This document shows, in pieces, positions 1 to 8,716 of a DNA stretch of 64,000 nt. Position numbers and translations under genes: made by a program. Every line of letters begins with the position of its first letter. Position 1 is the stretch's first letter. The notes under the pieces are model-generated. The model saw nothing but the letters and a program-made list of their open reading frames with translations. It did not search any database and was not told where the DNA came from. Source of the DNA: Pyrobaculum arsenaticum DSM 13514 (GTDB lineage Archaea > Thermoproteota > Thermoprotei > Thermoproteales > Thermoproteaceae); the NCBI RefSeq assembly GCF_000016385.1, contig NC_009376.1, positions 1,674,001 through 1,738,000 on the forward strand. Direction: 5' to 3'.

Positions 1-726
1 CTCCAACCACTCCTCCCACACCCGGTAGCTCATGTAGTACGACCTACGCCCCACCTCAGCCTCTCTCTCAAGCGCCCTTTTACTCACGGCCATTATAGTG
101 AGTCCAGGCGGCGCATTTAGAGCTTTCTGCGAGCCGCCGATTAACGCGCCTATACCCCATCTGTCTACGTCGATCACATCAGCACCCACTGAGGAGACTG
201 CGTCGACTATTAGAAACGCGCCATGGGCCGACACTACCTTGGCAATTTCCTCCAAGCCATTGTACACACCCGTCGGCGTATCGCAATGAACCAGCGTAAC
301 TACCTCCACATCTCTCTCCCTCTCAAGCGCCCTATCCACCGCCGCCGGATCGGCGGCACTTCTCCAGTCAAGTCCAAGCAACACCGGCTCCCCGCCGTAC
401 ATCTTCACCAAGTCGGCAAATCCAGCGCCGTACACGCCGTTGTCTACAACCAAAACCTTAGATCCAGGCCTCACAGCGTTCGCAACGGCGGCCTCAAGAC
501 CTAGCATCGCCTCCCCAGCCCACACATACACCCGAGACTGCCAAGCACCGACAAGTGCCCTCAACATTTCTACCACCTCCTCATACTCCCGCAAAAACCC
601 AGGATCTAAATCTGGGTTAGTTGTCTCCCTCGCCAAAGCGGCCCTAACCCACGGCGGCAACTCTGTAGGCCCCGGAGTGAGGACTCTCTTCTGCGCAAAT
701 CTACGATACACGCTACTTACGACCAT
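1..726 (-). CDS. class-V (alanine-glyoxylate/serine-pyruvate type) aminotransferase, C-terminus cut by window edge
   Basis: The minus-strand frame is open from an ATG at 726 to the left edge, giving the first 242 residues of a fold-type I PLP enzyme. Seen: an N-terminal 'LTPGPTELP' segment near residue 16, a 'VDAVSSVGAD' segment near 174 that carries the cofactor-contacting Asp, and 'GGSQKALNAPPG' with the likely Schiff-base lysine at residue 201. These are typical of the serine-pyruvate/alanine-glyoxylate group (COG0075), which moves an amino group between alanine or serine and glyoxylate or pyruvate. Substrate cannot be told from sequence. An A/T-rich element (TTTATTAG, about 734-743) is rather close to the ATG, so a GTG at 711 is an alternative start. 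Confidence 0.88.
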   Translation of the reverse strand, partial: MVVSSVYRRFAQKRVLTPGPTELPPWVRAALARETTNPDLDPGFLREYEEVVEMLRALVGAWQSRVYVWAGEAMLGLEAAVANAVRPGSKVLVVDNGVYGAGFADLVKMYGGEPVLLGLDWRSAADPAAVDRALERERDVEVVTLVHCDTPTGVYNGLEEIAKVVSAHGAFLIVDAVSSVGADVIDVDRWGIGALIGGSQKALNAPPGLTIMAVSKRALEREAEVGRRSYYMSYRVWEEWLE

Positions 727-844
727 TTTCTCTAATAAAGCTTTACCTCACAGAAAACGCAACTGTCCTGAAAGACAGTTACTCGGCAATTCTAACACAG
801 GCGCCTTCGCAACTCTGAAAAATAATTTACCACTTGGGCCCAAA

Positions 845-2131
845 TTAGATCCATCCTCTTGTTTTCATTGCTTTGTATATTCTTTCTAGGGCTGTGACTA
901 TGGCGGCGTCTCTCATGGTCCATTCTTTTTCTTTTTGCCACCGGTTGTATACCTTCGCCACGTTGTTTACCATTATGGCTTCTAGTCTTTTTCTAGTCTC
1001 CTCCTCATCCCAGAAATACCACTGGAGGTTTTCCACCCACTCCAAGTACGACATGACGACGCCGCCGGCGTTGGCCAAGATGTCGGGCACCACCACCACA
1101 CCCCTCTTGTAAAGCTCCCTCTCAGCCTCCGGAGTAGTAGGCCCATTAGCACCCTCCACCACCAGCCTAGCCTTAACCAAACCGACATTATCCCCCCGAA
1201 TCACATTCTCAATAGCAGCAGGAATAAGAACATCAACGTCTATACTGAATATTGCGTCTGGGTTTTTGATGTACTCTGCGCCATTCTTTGATACAAACAT
1301 CTCAACTAGAGAGGGGCCGCTCAGAGACTTATTCTCGGCTATTAGGCTAGTATCAAGCCCATCCTTCTTGTACGCCACGCCATTTATATCACTAACCGCA
1401 ACTACCTTGCCTCCCAGCTCCCTAATCCAGTACGCTGTCCACCTACCAACATTACCCATGCCCTGTACTGCCACGGTTTTCCCCTCTATTTCTCCCCAGA
1501 GTCTTTTGGCCATTTCTCTTGTGGTTACTGCTACTCCGAGGCCGGTGGCGTATTCTCTTACTGGGTTTCCCCAGAGTTCTGGTGGTTTGGAGGTGAATAC
1601 GCCGGGGGTGTTGTGGCCTTTTATTTTGGAGTATTCGTCTGTCATCCACGCCATTATCTGGGCGTTGGTGCCTACGTCTGGGGCTGGTATGTCCACGACG
1701 TCGCCTATTAAAGGCGCAATGGCTCTGGCGTAGCCTCTGGAGAGCTCTTCAAGCTCTCTTGCCGATAGTTTTTTTGGGTCGACGCGGACGGCGCCTTTAG
1801 CGCCGCCGTATGGGAGGCCGGCGAGGCTATTCTTAAGCGTCATCAACATGGCAAGAGCAATATCATCAGCAAGAGTAACCTCCGGATGAAAACGGATACC
1901 ACCCTTAAAAGGCCCCAAAGCATCACAATGCTGAACACGATAACCCTCGAAGTATTGTATTTTCCCGTTGTCTTGCCTTACCGGTATGCTTACGATTAGT
2001 ATGCGTTTTGGTCTTGCGAGGGCTTCGTAAAACTCCACGGGTAGTCCGGCGAGCTCTATACCACGTTTAAGGGTGTATAGGGTATTTTCGAGAAATGCGC
2101 TTGTAATATATGCTCCACTTGTATGGGCCAT
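845..2131 (-). CDS. gdhA: glutamate dehydrogenase
   Basis: A 428-residue protein of normal length for a hexameric archaeal GDH, which interconverts glutamate with 2-oxoglutarate plus ammonia using NAD(P). Seen: the N-terminal substrate domain with 'FKGGIRFHPEV' and 'LPYGGAKGAVRVDP' (catalytic and substrate lysines), 'DIPAPDVGT', then a Rossmann domain with 'VAVQGMGNVGRWTAYW' (GxGxxG dinucleotide site) and the late 'VPDILANAGGVVMSYLEWVENL' region (split here: ANAGGV and EWVQN-like). A TATA element (ATTTAAAAAC, 2151-2160) centred about 26 nt before the ATG at 2131 suggests a leaderless transcript. Cofactor preference (NAD or NADP) is not resolved. Confidence 0.96.
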   Translation of the reverse strand: MAHTSGAYITSAFLENTLYTLKRGIELAGLPVEFYEALARPKRILIVSIPVRQDNGKIQYFEGYRVQHCDALGPFKGGIRFHPEVTLADDIALAMLMTLKNSLAGLPYGGAKGAVRVDPKKLSARELEELSRGYARAIAPLIGDVVDIPAPDVGTNAQIMAWMTDEYSKIKGHNTPGVFTSKPPELWGNPVREYATGLGVAVTTREMAKRLWGEIEGKTVAVQGMGNVGRWTAYWIRELGGKVVAVSDINGVAYKKDGLDTSLIAENKSLSGPSLVEMFVSKNGAEYIKNPDAIFSIDVDVLIPAAIENVIRGDNVGLVKARLVVEGANGPTTPEAERELYKRGVVVVPDILANAGGVVMSYLEWVENLQWYFWDEEETRKRLEAIMVNNVAKVYNRWQKEKEWTMRDAAIVTALERIYKAMKTRGWI

Positions 2132-2233
2132 ATAGGTGGATTTTTTCCGTATTTAAAAACGTTGGTTTACATAAGACCAATGTAGGGCTATATATCCACA
2201 GAAGAGATATATCTGTGCACGGTGTGGATGCCA

Positions 2234-3124
2234 ATGCCTCTGTATCTAGGCGTTGATGTGGGAGCGACGTGGACGAGGGCCGTATTGGTGGATGACCATG
2301 CAAATGTGGTAAACAGGTTGAAAATTAGAACCAGTAAAAACCCCCTTGCCGACGTCGCCGAGGCAGTAGCGGGGTGGAAGTTTGACAGTATAGGCGTGGG
2401 ATCCATCGGGCCTATGGACTTGAGAAGCGGATGGGTTACTAACTCGCCTAATTCTCCAGCTAGGCAGTTCCCACTAGTCGAGCCGTTGAAAAAACTGAGC
2501 AAACCAGTAGTTGTTGCAAACGACTGCGTCGCAGCAGTGTGGGGAGAGTATGTCTTTAAACACGGCGTCGACAACATGGTGTACTTAACTCTGTCCACTG
2601 GCGTTGGGGTTGGCGCAGTGGTTAACGGCACTCTACTGCTGGGCAAAGACGGCAACGCTCACGAACTGGGACACGCCGTGATAGATTTCCGTGCGGGTCG
2701 CCAGTGCGGATGCGGCGGCTTTGGCCACTTCGAGGCATATATTGGTGGGGCGAATGTGCCCAAGTGGTTCCGCGAAGTCTCCGGCGAGGCGGTAGCAGAC
2801 GCCGCCGAGGTGTTCAGTAGATATAGAGCTGGGGATTCAAAGGCGGTGGAGTTTGTCAACCTCTGGCTCGACGCCTTGGCCGCGGGCATAGCCACAGTGG
2901 TGGCGGCCTACGACCCCGAGCTGTTGATAGTGGGGGGATCAGTCGCCTTGAACAACTGGGATATCATAATCCCCAAGCTTTCCCCGCGTTTGGCGAAATA
3001 CTTAGGCGTGCGGCCTCCCAAAATTCTCCAGGCATCTTTTGGAGACGACGAAGTGGCGATAGGCGCCGCCGCCCTCGCTTATAAAACCCCAGATAGCTTG
3101 AAAAAGTTCGGATATCCTAGATAG
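2234..3124 (+). CDS. ROK-family sugar kinase (glucokinase/hexokinase type)
   Basis: About 296 residues. N-terminal 'LGVDVGATWTRAVLVD' is the phosphate-1 ATP motif of the actin-like ATPase fold; 'NDCVAAVWGEY' carries the catalytic Asp; 'STGVGVGAVVNG' is the phosphate-2 loop; 'HELGHAVID' followed by 'GRQCGCGGFGHFEAYIGG' is the ROK zinc-binding signature (HxxxGH ... CxCGxxGxxE; the third canonical Cys is replaced by Gly-His). Crenarchaeal ROK kinases phosphorylate glucose and related hexoses with ATP, fitting the glucan island 3 kb downstream. Start is ambiguous: GTG 2222, ATG 2228 and ATG 2234 are in frame; ATG 2234 is chosen because it begins directly before the conserved strand. Two TATA-like elements (2188-2197, 2204-2214) fit either end of this range. 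Confidence 0.9.
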   Translation: MPLYLGVDVGATWTRAVLVDDHANVVNRLKIRTSKNPLADVAEAVAGWKFDSIGVGSIGPMDLRSGWVTNSPNSPARQFPLVEPLKKLSKPVVVANDCVAAVWGEYVFKHGVDNMVYLTLSTGVGVGAVVNGTLLLGKDGNAHELGHAVIDFRAGRQCGCGGFGHFEAYIGGANVPKWFREVSGEAVADAAEVFSRYRAGDSKAVEFVNLWLDALAAGIATVVAAYDPELLIVGGSVALNNWDIIIPKLSPRLAKYLGVRPPKILQASFGDDEVAIGAAALAYKTPDSLKKFGYPR

Positions 3125-3159
3125 AAAAATTTTAAAAACGGCCAAGAGCGGGGGGTTGT

Positions 3160-3627
3160 ATGGTGCGCCGTTTTAAGCGAGCTGTGAAGTATAGACGTGG
3201 TAGCAGAACCCACGGCTGGGGGAGAGTGGGGCAACACAGGAAGAGCGGAGGCTCCGGCGGCAAGGGAATGGTGGGGTTCCATAAACACAAGTGGTCGCTA
3301 GTCATGAAATACGGCGAGAGCGGCACAGGCTGGCCTTTCTATGGCAAACACGGCTTTAAGCAACCGCCAACTATTACAGTAGAGTGGAGACCTATCAACG
3401 TCGGCACCTTGGCAGAAGTCGTGAGAGAACTGAAATCGGAGGGAAAGATAAGAGAAGAGGGCGGAAAATACGTTGTTAACCTCCTGGAGCTGGGGTACAA
3501 CAAGCTACTTGGGGGAGGCTCCATAGATGTACCTGTCATTGTCTACACACCCGTAGCCAGCAAGACAGCTGTGGAGAAGATCCAAAGAGCGGGCGGAGAG
3601 GTGAGAGTAGTAGCAATACATAGGTGA
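3160..3627 (+). CDS. rpl15: 50S ribosomal protein L15 (uL15)
   Basis: 155 residues beginning 'MVRRFKRAVKYRRGSRTHG', then 'GWGRVGQHRKSGGSGGKG', the Gly/Lys/Arg-rich N-terminal tail of archaeal uL15 that threads into 23S rRNA, and a C-terminal beta-alpha domain ('GSIDVPVIVYTPVASKTAVEKI') typical of uL15. A strong TATA element (AATTTTAAAAAC, 3127-3138) lies about 27 nt before the ATG. It overlaps the secY start by one base, matching the conserved rpl15-secY order of archaeal ribosomal operons; here the pair stands apart from the rest of the spc cluster, with a sugar kinase upstream. Confidence 0.97.
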   Translation: MVRRFKRAVKYRRGSRTHGWGRVGQHRKSGGSGGKGMVGFHKHKWSLVMKYGESGTGWPFYGKHGFKQPPTITVEWRPINVGTLAEVVRELKSEGKIREEGGKYVVNLLELGYNKLLGGGSIDVPVIVYTPVASKTAVEKIQRAGGEVRVVAIHR

Positions 3628-5024
3628 TGGACTTTTTAACTTTCATACCCACAGTCACGCGGCCAACGCGGCGACTGCCACTCTCCAAGAGGCTTTTCTG
3701 GACAGCTGTTGTGGCTACGGTGTACATCTTGATGACTATAACACCGTTGTACGGAATCCAGCGTGGCCAACAGCAAGCTACACAACCAGGGCAACAACTC
3801 CTCTCCATCATCTTCGGAACAGCCTACGGCACCTTGGCACACCTTGGCATAGGACCCATAGTGATAGCAGGCATCTTACTCGAGGTGTTTGCATTCTCGG
3901 GAATCTTAAATCTAGACCTCAACAAGAGGGAAGACCGTCTGAAATTTACTCTGCTTCTTAAATGGGCTGCGTTAGGAATAGCAGCAATAGAAGCCACAGC
4001 TTACGTGCTCGGCGGGCAATTCGGCACGGTAACCCCAGTAGGTGGGGTGCTTATCATCGCCCAGCTCCTGCTGGCCACGATAATAATAATGTTGCTTGAC
4101 GACTTGATGTCCAAAGGCTGGGGGATCGGGAGCGCCATCAGCCTAATAATATTCCTCGGCGTGACGAGACAGCTGTTTCTTAGCCTCTTCTCGTGGGACG
4201 TGGCTGTAGATAACCAAGATCAGCCCCACGTAGTCGGCCTAATACCTGCCCTAGCCGCCGCCATATACGATTTCATCACAAGAGGCGATGCTACACAGTT
4301 GATAGGATTAATCAACCGGGGTGTTGTGCTAAAGGGCCAGACCTCCTTAACTTACCTTCCTGACTTTGTTGGGTTAATATCAACAATTCTCTTGCTGTAC
4401 GTCCTATTGTATCTGGAAATGATGAAAGTCAACATACCAGTAACCGCAGGGCAGTACAGAGGTATCAAATTCACAATTCCCCTCCGCTTCGTATACGTCA
4501 GCGTCCTACCAATAATCTTCACTACGTACTCTCTGCTACTAGTAGGCCAGCTTCTGTTACCCTTTTACAACCCGGAGCCCGGGACGGGCAACCCCGTGGT
4601 AAATACAATAATCCACGTAATATTCCTCCCACACAGATTCTTCCACGACATACCAGCTCTGGTACTACACTACTTGATCTACGTAGCGCTGGCAATAGCC
4701 TTTGCATGGGTGTGGGTCCAACTCGCTGGCCTAAGCGCGGAGGATCAGGCAAAACAATTTGCCCAGTCGCAACTACACATACCAGGTTTTAGGCAGAGCG
4801 AAAAAATCTTCGCAAAGATTCTGGAGCGACCAATAAACGCCTTGACTATTATAAGTGGCTTTATCGCCGGCTCTTTCGCAGCGCTTGGCAACATCCTCGG
4901 CGTATGGGGAAGCGGCGCAGGCCTAATCCTACTCGTCGAAATTGGCCTACAGTACTATGCCCTAGTTATGCGCGAACAGATAATGGAGATGTACCCAGGC
5001 CTAAAACAAGTGATAGGGCAATAG
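3627..5024 (+). CDS. secY: preprotein translocase subunit SecY
   Basis: About 465 residues with ten predicted membrane helices. This is the pore subunit of the Sec translocon, exporting unfolded proteins and inserting membrane proteins. Seen: the amphipathic N-terminus followed by TM1 'LFWTAVVATVYILMTITPLYG', a plug-type segment after it ('FGTAYGTLAHLGIGPIVIAGI'), 'DDLMSKGWGIGSAISLIIF' (the SecY GxGxGxSL region) and the cytosolic loop 'TAGQYRGIKFTIPLRFVYVSVLPIIF'. ATG at 3627 overlaps the L15 stop by one base (TGATG); GTG 3624 is directly upstream in frame. Co-transcribed with L15. Confidence 0.97.
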   Translation: MDFLTFIPTVTRPTRRLPLSKRLFWTAVVATVYILMTITPLYGIQRGQQQATQPGQQLLSIIFGTAYGTLAHLGIGPIVIAGILLEVFAFSGILNLDLNKREDRLKFTLLLKWAALGIAAIEATAYVLGGQFGTVTPVGGVLIIAQLLLATIIIMLLDDLMSKGWGIGSAISLIIFLGVTRQLFLSLFSWDVAVDNQDQPHVVGLIPALAAAIYDFITRGDATQLIGLINRGVVLKGQTSLTYLPDFVGLISTILLLYVLLYLEMMKVNIPVTAGQYRGIKFTIPLRFVYVSVLPIIFTTYSLLLVGQLLLPFYNPEPGTGNPVVNTIIHVIFLPHRFFHDIPALVLHYLIYVALAIAFAWVWVQLAGLSAEDQAKQFAQSQLHIPGFRQSEKIFAKILERPINALTIISGFIAGSFAALGNILGVWGSGAGLILLVEIGLQYYALVMREQIMEMYPGLKQVIGQ

Positions 5025-5030
5025 CGACAA

Positions 5031-5040
5031 GTTTAATAAC
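5031..5040 (+). promoter_or_regulatory. TATA box for the 46-aa gene and SPOUT methyltransferase
   Basis: GTTTAATAAC immediately after the secY stop is centred about 26 nt upstream of ATG 5061, the spacing for a leaderless archaeal transcript. It supports the small ORF as a real gene and separates it from the L15-SecY unit. Confidence 0.55.
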
Positions 5041-5060
5041 CCGAGTAATTAGGCAAATCC

Positions 5061-5201
5061 ATGGGCGGACGACAAAGGACGTCTCTTTTCATGACAAGCG
5101 AAGAAGAAGCCAAAAAACTGGGAATAGAGACTGAAGAAGAGAAAAAGGAGAAAGAAAAGAAGAAAAAAGAAGAGAAGACAACTCAGAAAAAGTCCAAGTA
5201 A
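5061..5201 (+). CDS. 46-residue Lys/Glu-rich protein
   Basis: An intact frame from ATG 5061 to TAA 5199-5201 encodes 46 residues: a short N-terminus (MGGRQRTSLF), then an acidic stretch, then a run made almost only of Glu and Lys, ending in KKSK. No domain or membrane segment is visible; the second half should be a highly charged single helix or disordered. Support for a real gene: a TATA element at the leaderless distance, and a stop that directly abuts the GTG of the methyltransferase gene at 5202. Function unknown; the position beside secY and an RNA methyltransferase hints at ribosome or RNA contact, but that is inference. Confidence 0.6.
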   Translation: MGGRQRTSLFMTSEEEAKKLGIETEEEKKEKEKKKKEEKTTQKKSK

Positions 5202-5999
5202 GTGTTTTCAATCGCAATTCCACATGATTTTCTATCTGAAACGCCTGACGAGCCTAGCAAGATCCGCAAATTGGGATACCTAGCCAGGGCGGCTTCTGTT
5301 TTCAAGGTAAGCACAGTCATTATCTACTACTACGGCGCCCCACTGAGGGAAGACATAGACCTCGCCAAGACTGTTCTTGAGTACTTGGTTACTCCTCCCT
5401 ATCTCAGGAAAAGGGTGTATAAAATAGACAAGAGGCTGCGCCTCGCCGGGCTTCTCCCCCCGCTAAAGATACCCAGCCACGTTGTGCCCAAAGAGCCGCG
5501 AATTGGCGAAGTACGTGAGGGCGTAGTTGAGCGCTGGGACGGGTACTACTCAATAGTGTACATAGGCGGCGGCAAGTATGCCAAGATCCCAAAACCGTAT
5601 CCAGTGGGGGCGCGCTTATTGGTGAGGATAGAGGCGCCAACGTCGAGACCCGACACCTACCGGGCGGCCATTTATAAGGGCCCGCCGCCAGCGTACTGGG
5701 GCTATAAAGTAGAGGTTAGACCAATACAGAGCCTTACTGATGGATTCGACGCTGTAATCCTAACGGGGAGAGAGGGAAAGCCGATATGCGAGGTGAGTCC
5801 AAAGCTGGGTAAAAACACGCTCGTGGTTTTCGGAGGCCCACGCAGGGGGGTAGACGAAATTTTTAAAGAGTCTGGGCTTGAGCTCCCCGGCGATCTAATT
5901 AATTTCGCGCCGGGACAAGGCACAGAAACTATAAGGACTGAGGAGGCCGTCTTCATAGTCCTTTCTATTCTGAACTATATAACGAAGTGTCGCCTTTAG
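5202..5999 (+). CDS. SPOUT-superfamily RNA methyltransferase (PF02598 / DUF171 type)
   Basis: 265 residues, start GTG directly following the stop of the small upstream gene. The N-terminal half 'MFSIAIPHDFLSETPD' plus 'YLRKRVYKIDKRLRLAGLLP' and an OB-like insert (about residues 100-155) are typical of the archaeal RNA uridine-N3 methyltransferase-like family; the C-terminus carries the trefoil-knot SAM-binding signature, 'VVFGGPRRGVDEIF' and 'NFAPGQGTETIRTEEAVF'. Family members are predicted to methylate rRNA and in other archaea lie beside ribosomal protein genes. The stop codon overlaps that of the convergent nucleotidyltransferase gene. Confidence 0.85.
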   Translation: MFSIAIPHDFLSETPDEPSKIRKLGYLARAASVFKVSTVIIYYYGAPLREDIDLAKTVLEYLVTPPYLRKRVYKIDKRLRLAGLLPPLKIPSHVVPKEPRIGEVREGVVERWDGYYSIVYIGGGKYAKIPKPYPVGARLLVRIEAPTSRPDTYRAAIYKGPPPAYWGYKVEVRPIQSLTDGFDAVILTGREGKPICEVSPKLGKNTLVVFGGPRRGVDEIFKESGLELPGDLINFAPGQGTETIRTEEAVFIVLSILNYITKCRL

Positions 6000-7219
6000 A
6001 TCAGAGAAAAGCCCTCAAGTCTCACTCCCTTTTCCAGCGTCTTGTGCGGCCACACCTTTACCCTTCTCAGAGAGGCCTCTTCGCCCACCACCACGTTGTC
6101 TGCTACGACTGAGTCTTCTATAACAGACCCGTCTTTCACGTAGACGTGGCGCCCGATTATTGACCGTCTTATCGTCACATTTCTCCCTATCAGCGACCGG
6201 TCCATCACTACCGAATCCTCTATCGTGCTGTTGTCACCTACTACTACGTAGTTGTCGATAACCGAGTCGCGTATGTGGACGTTGTCGCCGAGTTGGACGT
6301 GTCTTCCCAGTAGGATGTGGCCCTCTGCTTTAATCGCGCCTTTTTTAATACGCTCCGCGATTTTGCCTTTTAATATCTTCGACTGTTCGCTAACCCCCTG
6401 CGCGTATACCGACGGCAGTATCTCCTCCGCCTCTAGCTCCCCCGGCGTTAGTTGTCTAAGAAGGAACTGGACTGCCTTGAGGTAGCGCTCGGGTGTCCCC
6501 ACGTCGAACCAGTAGCCCCTACTTGTATAACCGTACACAGGCAAGCCGGCCTCTATCACAGTAGGTATGACGTCACCGCCGAAGTCCAGCCTCCCCTCGG
6601 AGTACAACTTGCTTCCCATCTCCCCGCTGAAGAAGTCTTTGAAGTCCTCAGAGAGGAGGTATATACCGGTGTTTACTAAATTACTAAGCGCATCTTCTCT
6701 TCTTTTTGGTTTTTCGACAAACTTCAAAATGCGCATATCCTCACCAATCGCCGCCACACCGAATTCGCTCAGATCGCTTGTCTCCTCCTTAAGCGCGATT
6801 GTTATAAATGCCTTCTTTGATCTATGGAACTCGTACATATCTTTCACATCAAGCTGGAAAACGTTGTCGCCCTGAATAACCAAGACGGGTTCCCTAATAT
6901 CATAATACATGAGGGTGGCATAAACAGCCTCCGCATTCCCCCGCGTTTCTACTCTCGGCATATACCTGACCCTTATACCAACGCCATATTTCTCCGCAAA
7001 CCACCTCCCCTCGCGGAAGTAATCGTATATGTCACGGTAGTTGTAATACCCCTTCACGCCGAAGTAGAACTCCTCAACCCCCTGGCGGGCGAGGTGCAAA
7101 ATTGAAAGCTCTATCAAAGGCCGATTAAGGAAGCGGACCATAGCCTTCGAGGTCTCCGCGGTGAGGGGTCTGAGCCTAACCGCCTCTCCCCCTACAGGGA
7201 TGATGGCAATTCTTACCAT
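5996..7219 (-). CDS. NDP-sugar pyrophosphorylase (nucleotidyltransferase with left-handed beta-helix)
   Basis: 407 residues. Residues 1-235 form a nucleotidyltransferase domain that would join a sugar 1-phosphate with an NTP ('KAMVRFLNRPLIELSI', 'VLVIQGDNVF' with the metal Asp, 'FVEKPKR', 'YWFDVGTPERYLKA'). Residues 270-400 are hexapeptide repeats (I/V-x-D-S-V-V) of a left-handed beta-helix. The nucleotide-binding loop reads PVGGEAVRLRPLT, not the usual GGxGTRLxPLT. Next to a GT5 synthase, it may supply ADP- or UDP-glucose for glucan synthesis; mannose-1-phosphate guanylyltransferase is the alternative. TATA (TTTTTTATATAAA, about 7236-7248) fits a leaderless ATG at 7219. Confidence 0.85.
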   Translation of the reverse strand: MVRIAIIPVGGEAVRLRPLTAETSKAMVRFLNRPLIELSILHLARQGVEEFYFGVKGYYNYRDIYDYFREGRWFAEKYGVGIRVRYMPRVETRGNAEAVYATLMYYDIREPVLVIQGDNVFQLDVKDMYEFHRSKKAFITIALKEETSDLSEFGVAAIGEDMRILKFVEKPKRREDALSNLVNTGIYLLSEDFKDFFSGEMGSKLYSEGRLDFGGDVIPTVIEAGLPVYGYTSRGYWFDVGTPERYLKAVQFLLRQLTPGELEAEEILPSVYAQGVSEQSKILKGKIAERIKKGAIKAEGHILLGRHVQLGDNVHIRDSVIDNYVVVGDNSTIEDSVVMDRSLIGRNVTIRRSIIGRHVYVKDGSVIEDSVVADNVVVGEEASLRRVKVWPHKTLEKGVRLEGFSLI

Positions 7220-7266
7220 AAATACAATACACGCTTTATATAAAAAATTACTCTGTCAGCTGGCCG

Positions 7267-8715
7267 CTAGCTGTGAGCCCGGTAATATGCAAAGAGCCTC
7301 GCGCTCTGGTAGCACTGCTCGAGCATGTCTATCGTATTCCTCATCCTGAACTTGGCATCGACATACTGGGCAATACGCTCCCGTGAGGGAAGGCTGACAG
7401 CGCCAGTTGCCAGCTCCTCCATGGCTTTGCCCAGCTTTTCGGGGTTTTCAGGGTCAACTAATATGCCGTATTCGCCCACGACCTCGGGGAGTCCTCCAAC
7501 TGCCGGCGCTATTACTGGAGTGCCCAGCGCCATAGCCTCGATGGCCGAGATGCCGAAGGGCTCCCATCTTGAGGGCATTACCAAGGCCTTTGCCACGTAG
7601 TGCAACGCCTTGTAGAGTCTAGGTGGGATTTTGGCCGTTGAGAGGGCTACTCTGCCCCGCCGCTCCCAGACGAGGCTCTTCACGTACTCCTCGTAGCCCC
7701 ACTCCCCTGCGGGTACGCCGAGTATCAAGAGCCGCGCATGGGGGGCGTAGTCAAGCGCCTTGACGGCTATGTCAAACCCCTTCTGCGATGTTATTCTCCC
7801 CACAGCTAGGAATAGGACGCCCCTCCTATCCAGCCAGCCCACTACGCCCATGCGCTCCACCTCTTCTACCAGACGCCATGTGTCCGACTCCGACACCCCC
7901 TCTACGTCTTTTAGAGACCAGTCAGTGGAGTTGTAAACCACGCACGACTTCTCCCTAATCCACTCTCCGTATTTCCTAAACAGCTCTTGGAGATACCCGT
8001 AGCTCACTGTCGACACCGCGTCTGCCTCAACCACGCCGAACCTCTCCACGCTCCCCCCGCCCTCGTCCCACACGGCGCTGTAGTGCTCGTAACGGTGGCA
8101 ACAGACCCGCCACACTGGGTGCGGCCTATCCGCCAGGCCTGACCACTCGGCGTAGTGCCATGGGAAGGAGTAGTCCCAGGACAAGTGTATCGTGAACAGC
8201 GTGGGGATGGCGAGACCCCTCCTCTCGCCAAGGTCTTTCAAGGCTATGCCGGCAGGTACGGTGGGCCAGTCGTTCATGTGTATTAGGTCGGGGGGGCCGA
8301 ACCTCTCGGCAAATGCCACAACTGCCCTGGCCAGGAGAGCCGCCTTCTCCTCCGTGTACTCGTAAACGCCCCACCGGTCGAAGATGTGCCCCGTGGCGTA
8401 GTCGAGCCCCTTAAACATTACTATCTTAACGCCGTCTTGAAAAGTAATCTCTGCGCCGAGGCAGTATGGATACGCCTTCCCGTCTAGACCCCATCGCTCT
8501 CCGCAAGTTCTGAAGTCTAGGGGGTATAGGTCAAAGCCTCGGTTTGGGTCTAGGTGTCTGCCATGAGACGGCATAAGCACAGTGACGTCGTACCCCCTAG
8601 CCGCTAGGCCTACTGCGTATTGCCTAACGGCCTCGCCCAGTCCCCCCACCTTTATGAGGCCGCCGTACTCCATAGCCAAGATGTAGACTCGCCGGATGTG
8701 TTCAGGTGCTCGCAT
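7267..8715 (-). CDS. GT5 glycogen/starch synthase-type glycosyltransferase
   Basis: 482 residues with two Rossmann-like domains (GT-B). The N-terminal 'YGGLIKVGGLGEAVRQYAVGLAARG' matches the GT5 K-x-G-G-L nucleotide-sugar loop; 'DLIHMNDWPTVPAGIAL' matches the HDW region; the C-terminal half has 'FLAVGRITSQKGFDIAVKAL' and 'PSRWEPFGISAIEAMALGTP', the E-x7-E motif that binds the donor. Predicted role: chain extension of alpha-1,4-glucan from NDP-glucose. It starts one base after the GH57 stop on the same strand, so both form one operon. The protein keeps the usual archaeal GT5 length and no fused module. Confidence 0.88.
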   Translation of the reverse strand: MRAPEHIRRVYILAMEYGGLIKVGGLGEAVRQYAVGLAARGYDVTVLMPSHGRHLDPNRGFDLYPLDFRTCGERWGLDGKAYPYCLGAEITFQDGVKIVMFKGLDYATGHIFDRWGVYEYTEEKAALLARAVVAFAERFGPPDLIHMNDWPTVPAGIALKDLGERRGLAIPTLFTIHLSWDYSFPWHYAEWSGLADRPHPVWRVCCHRYEHYSAVWDEGGGSVERFGVVEADAVSTVSYGYLQELFRKYGEWIREKSCVVYNSTDWSLKDVEGVSESDTWRLVEEVERMGVVGWLDRRGVLFLAVGRITSQKGFDIAVKALDYAPHARLLILGVPAGEWGYEEYVKSLVWERRGRVALSTAKIPPRLYKALHYVAKALVMPSRWEPFGISAIEAMALGTPVIAPAVGGLPEVVGEYGILVDPENPEKLGKAMEELATGAVSLPSRERIAQYVDAKFRMRNTIDMLEQCYQSARLFAYYRAHS

Positions 8716-8716
8716 A

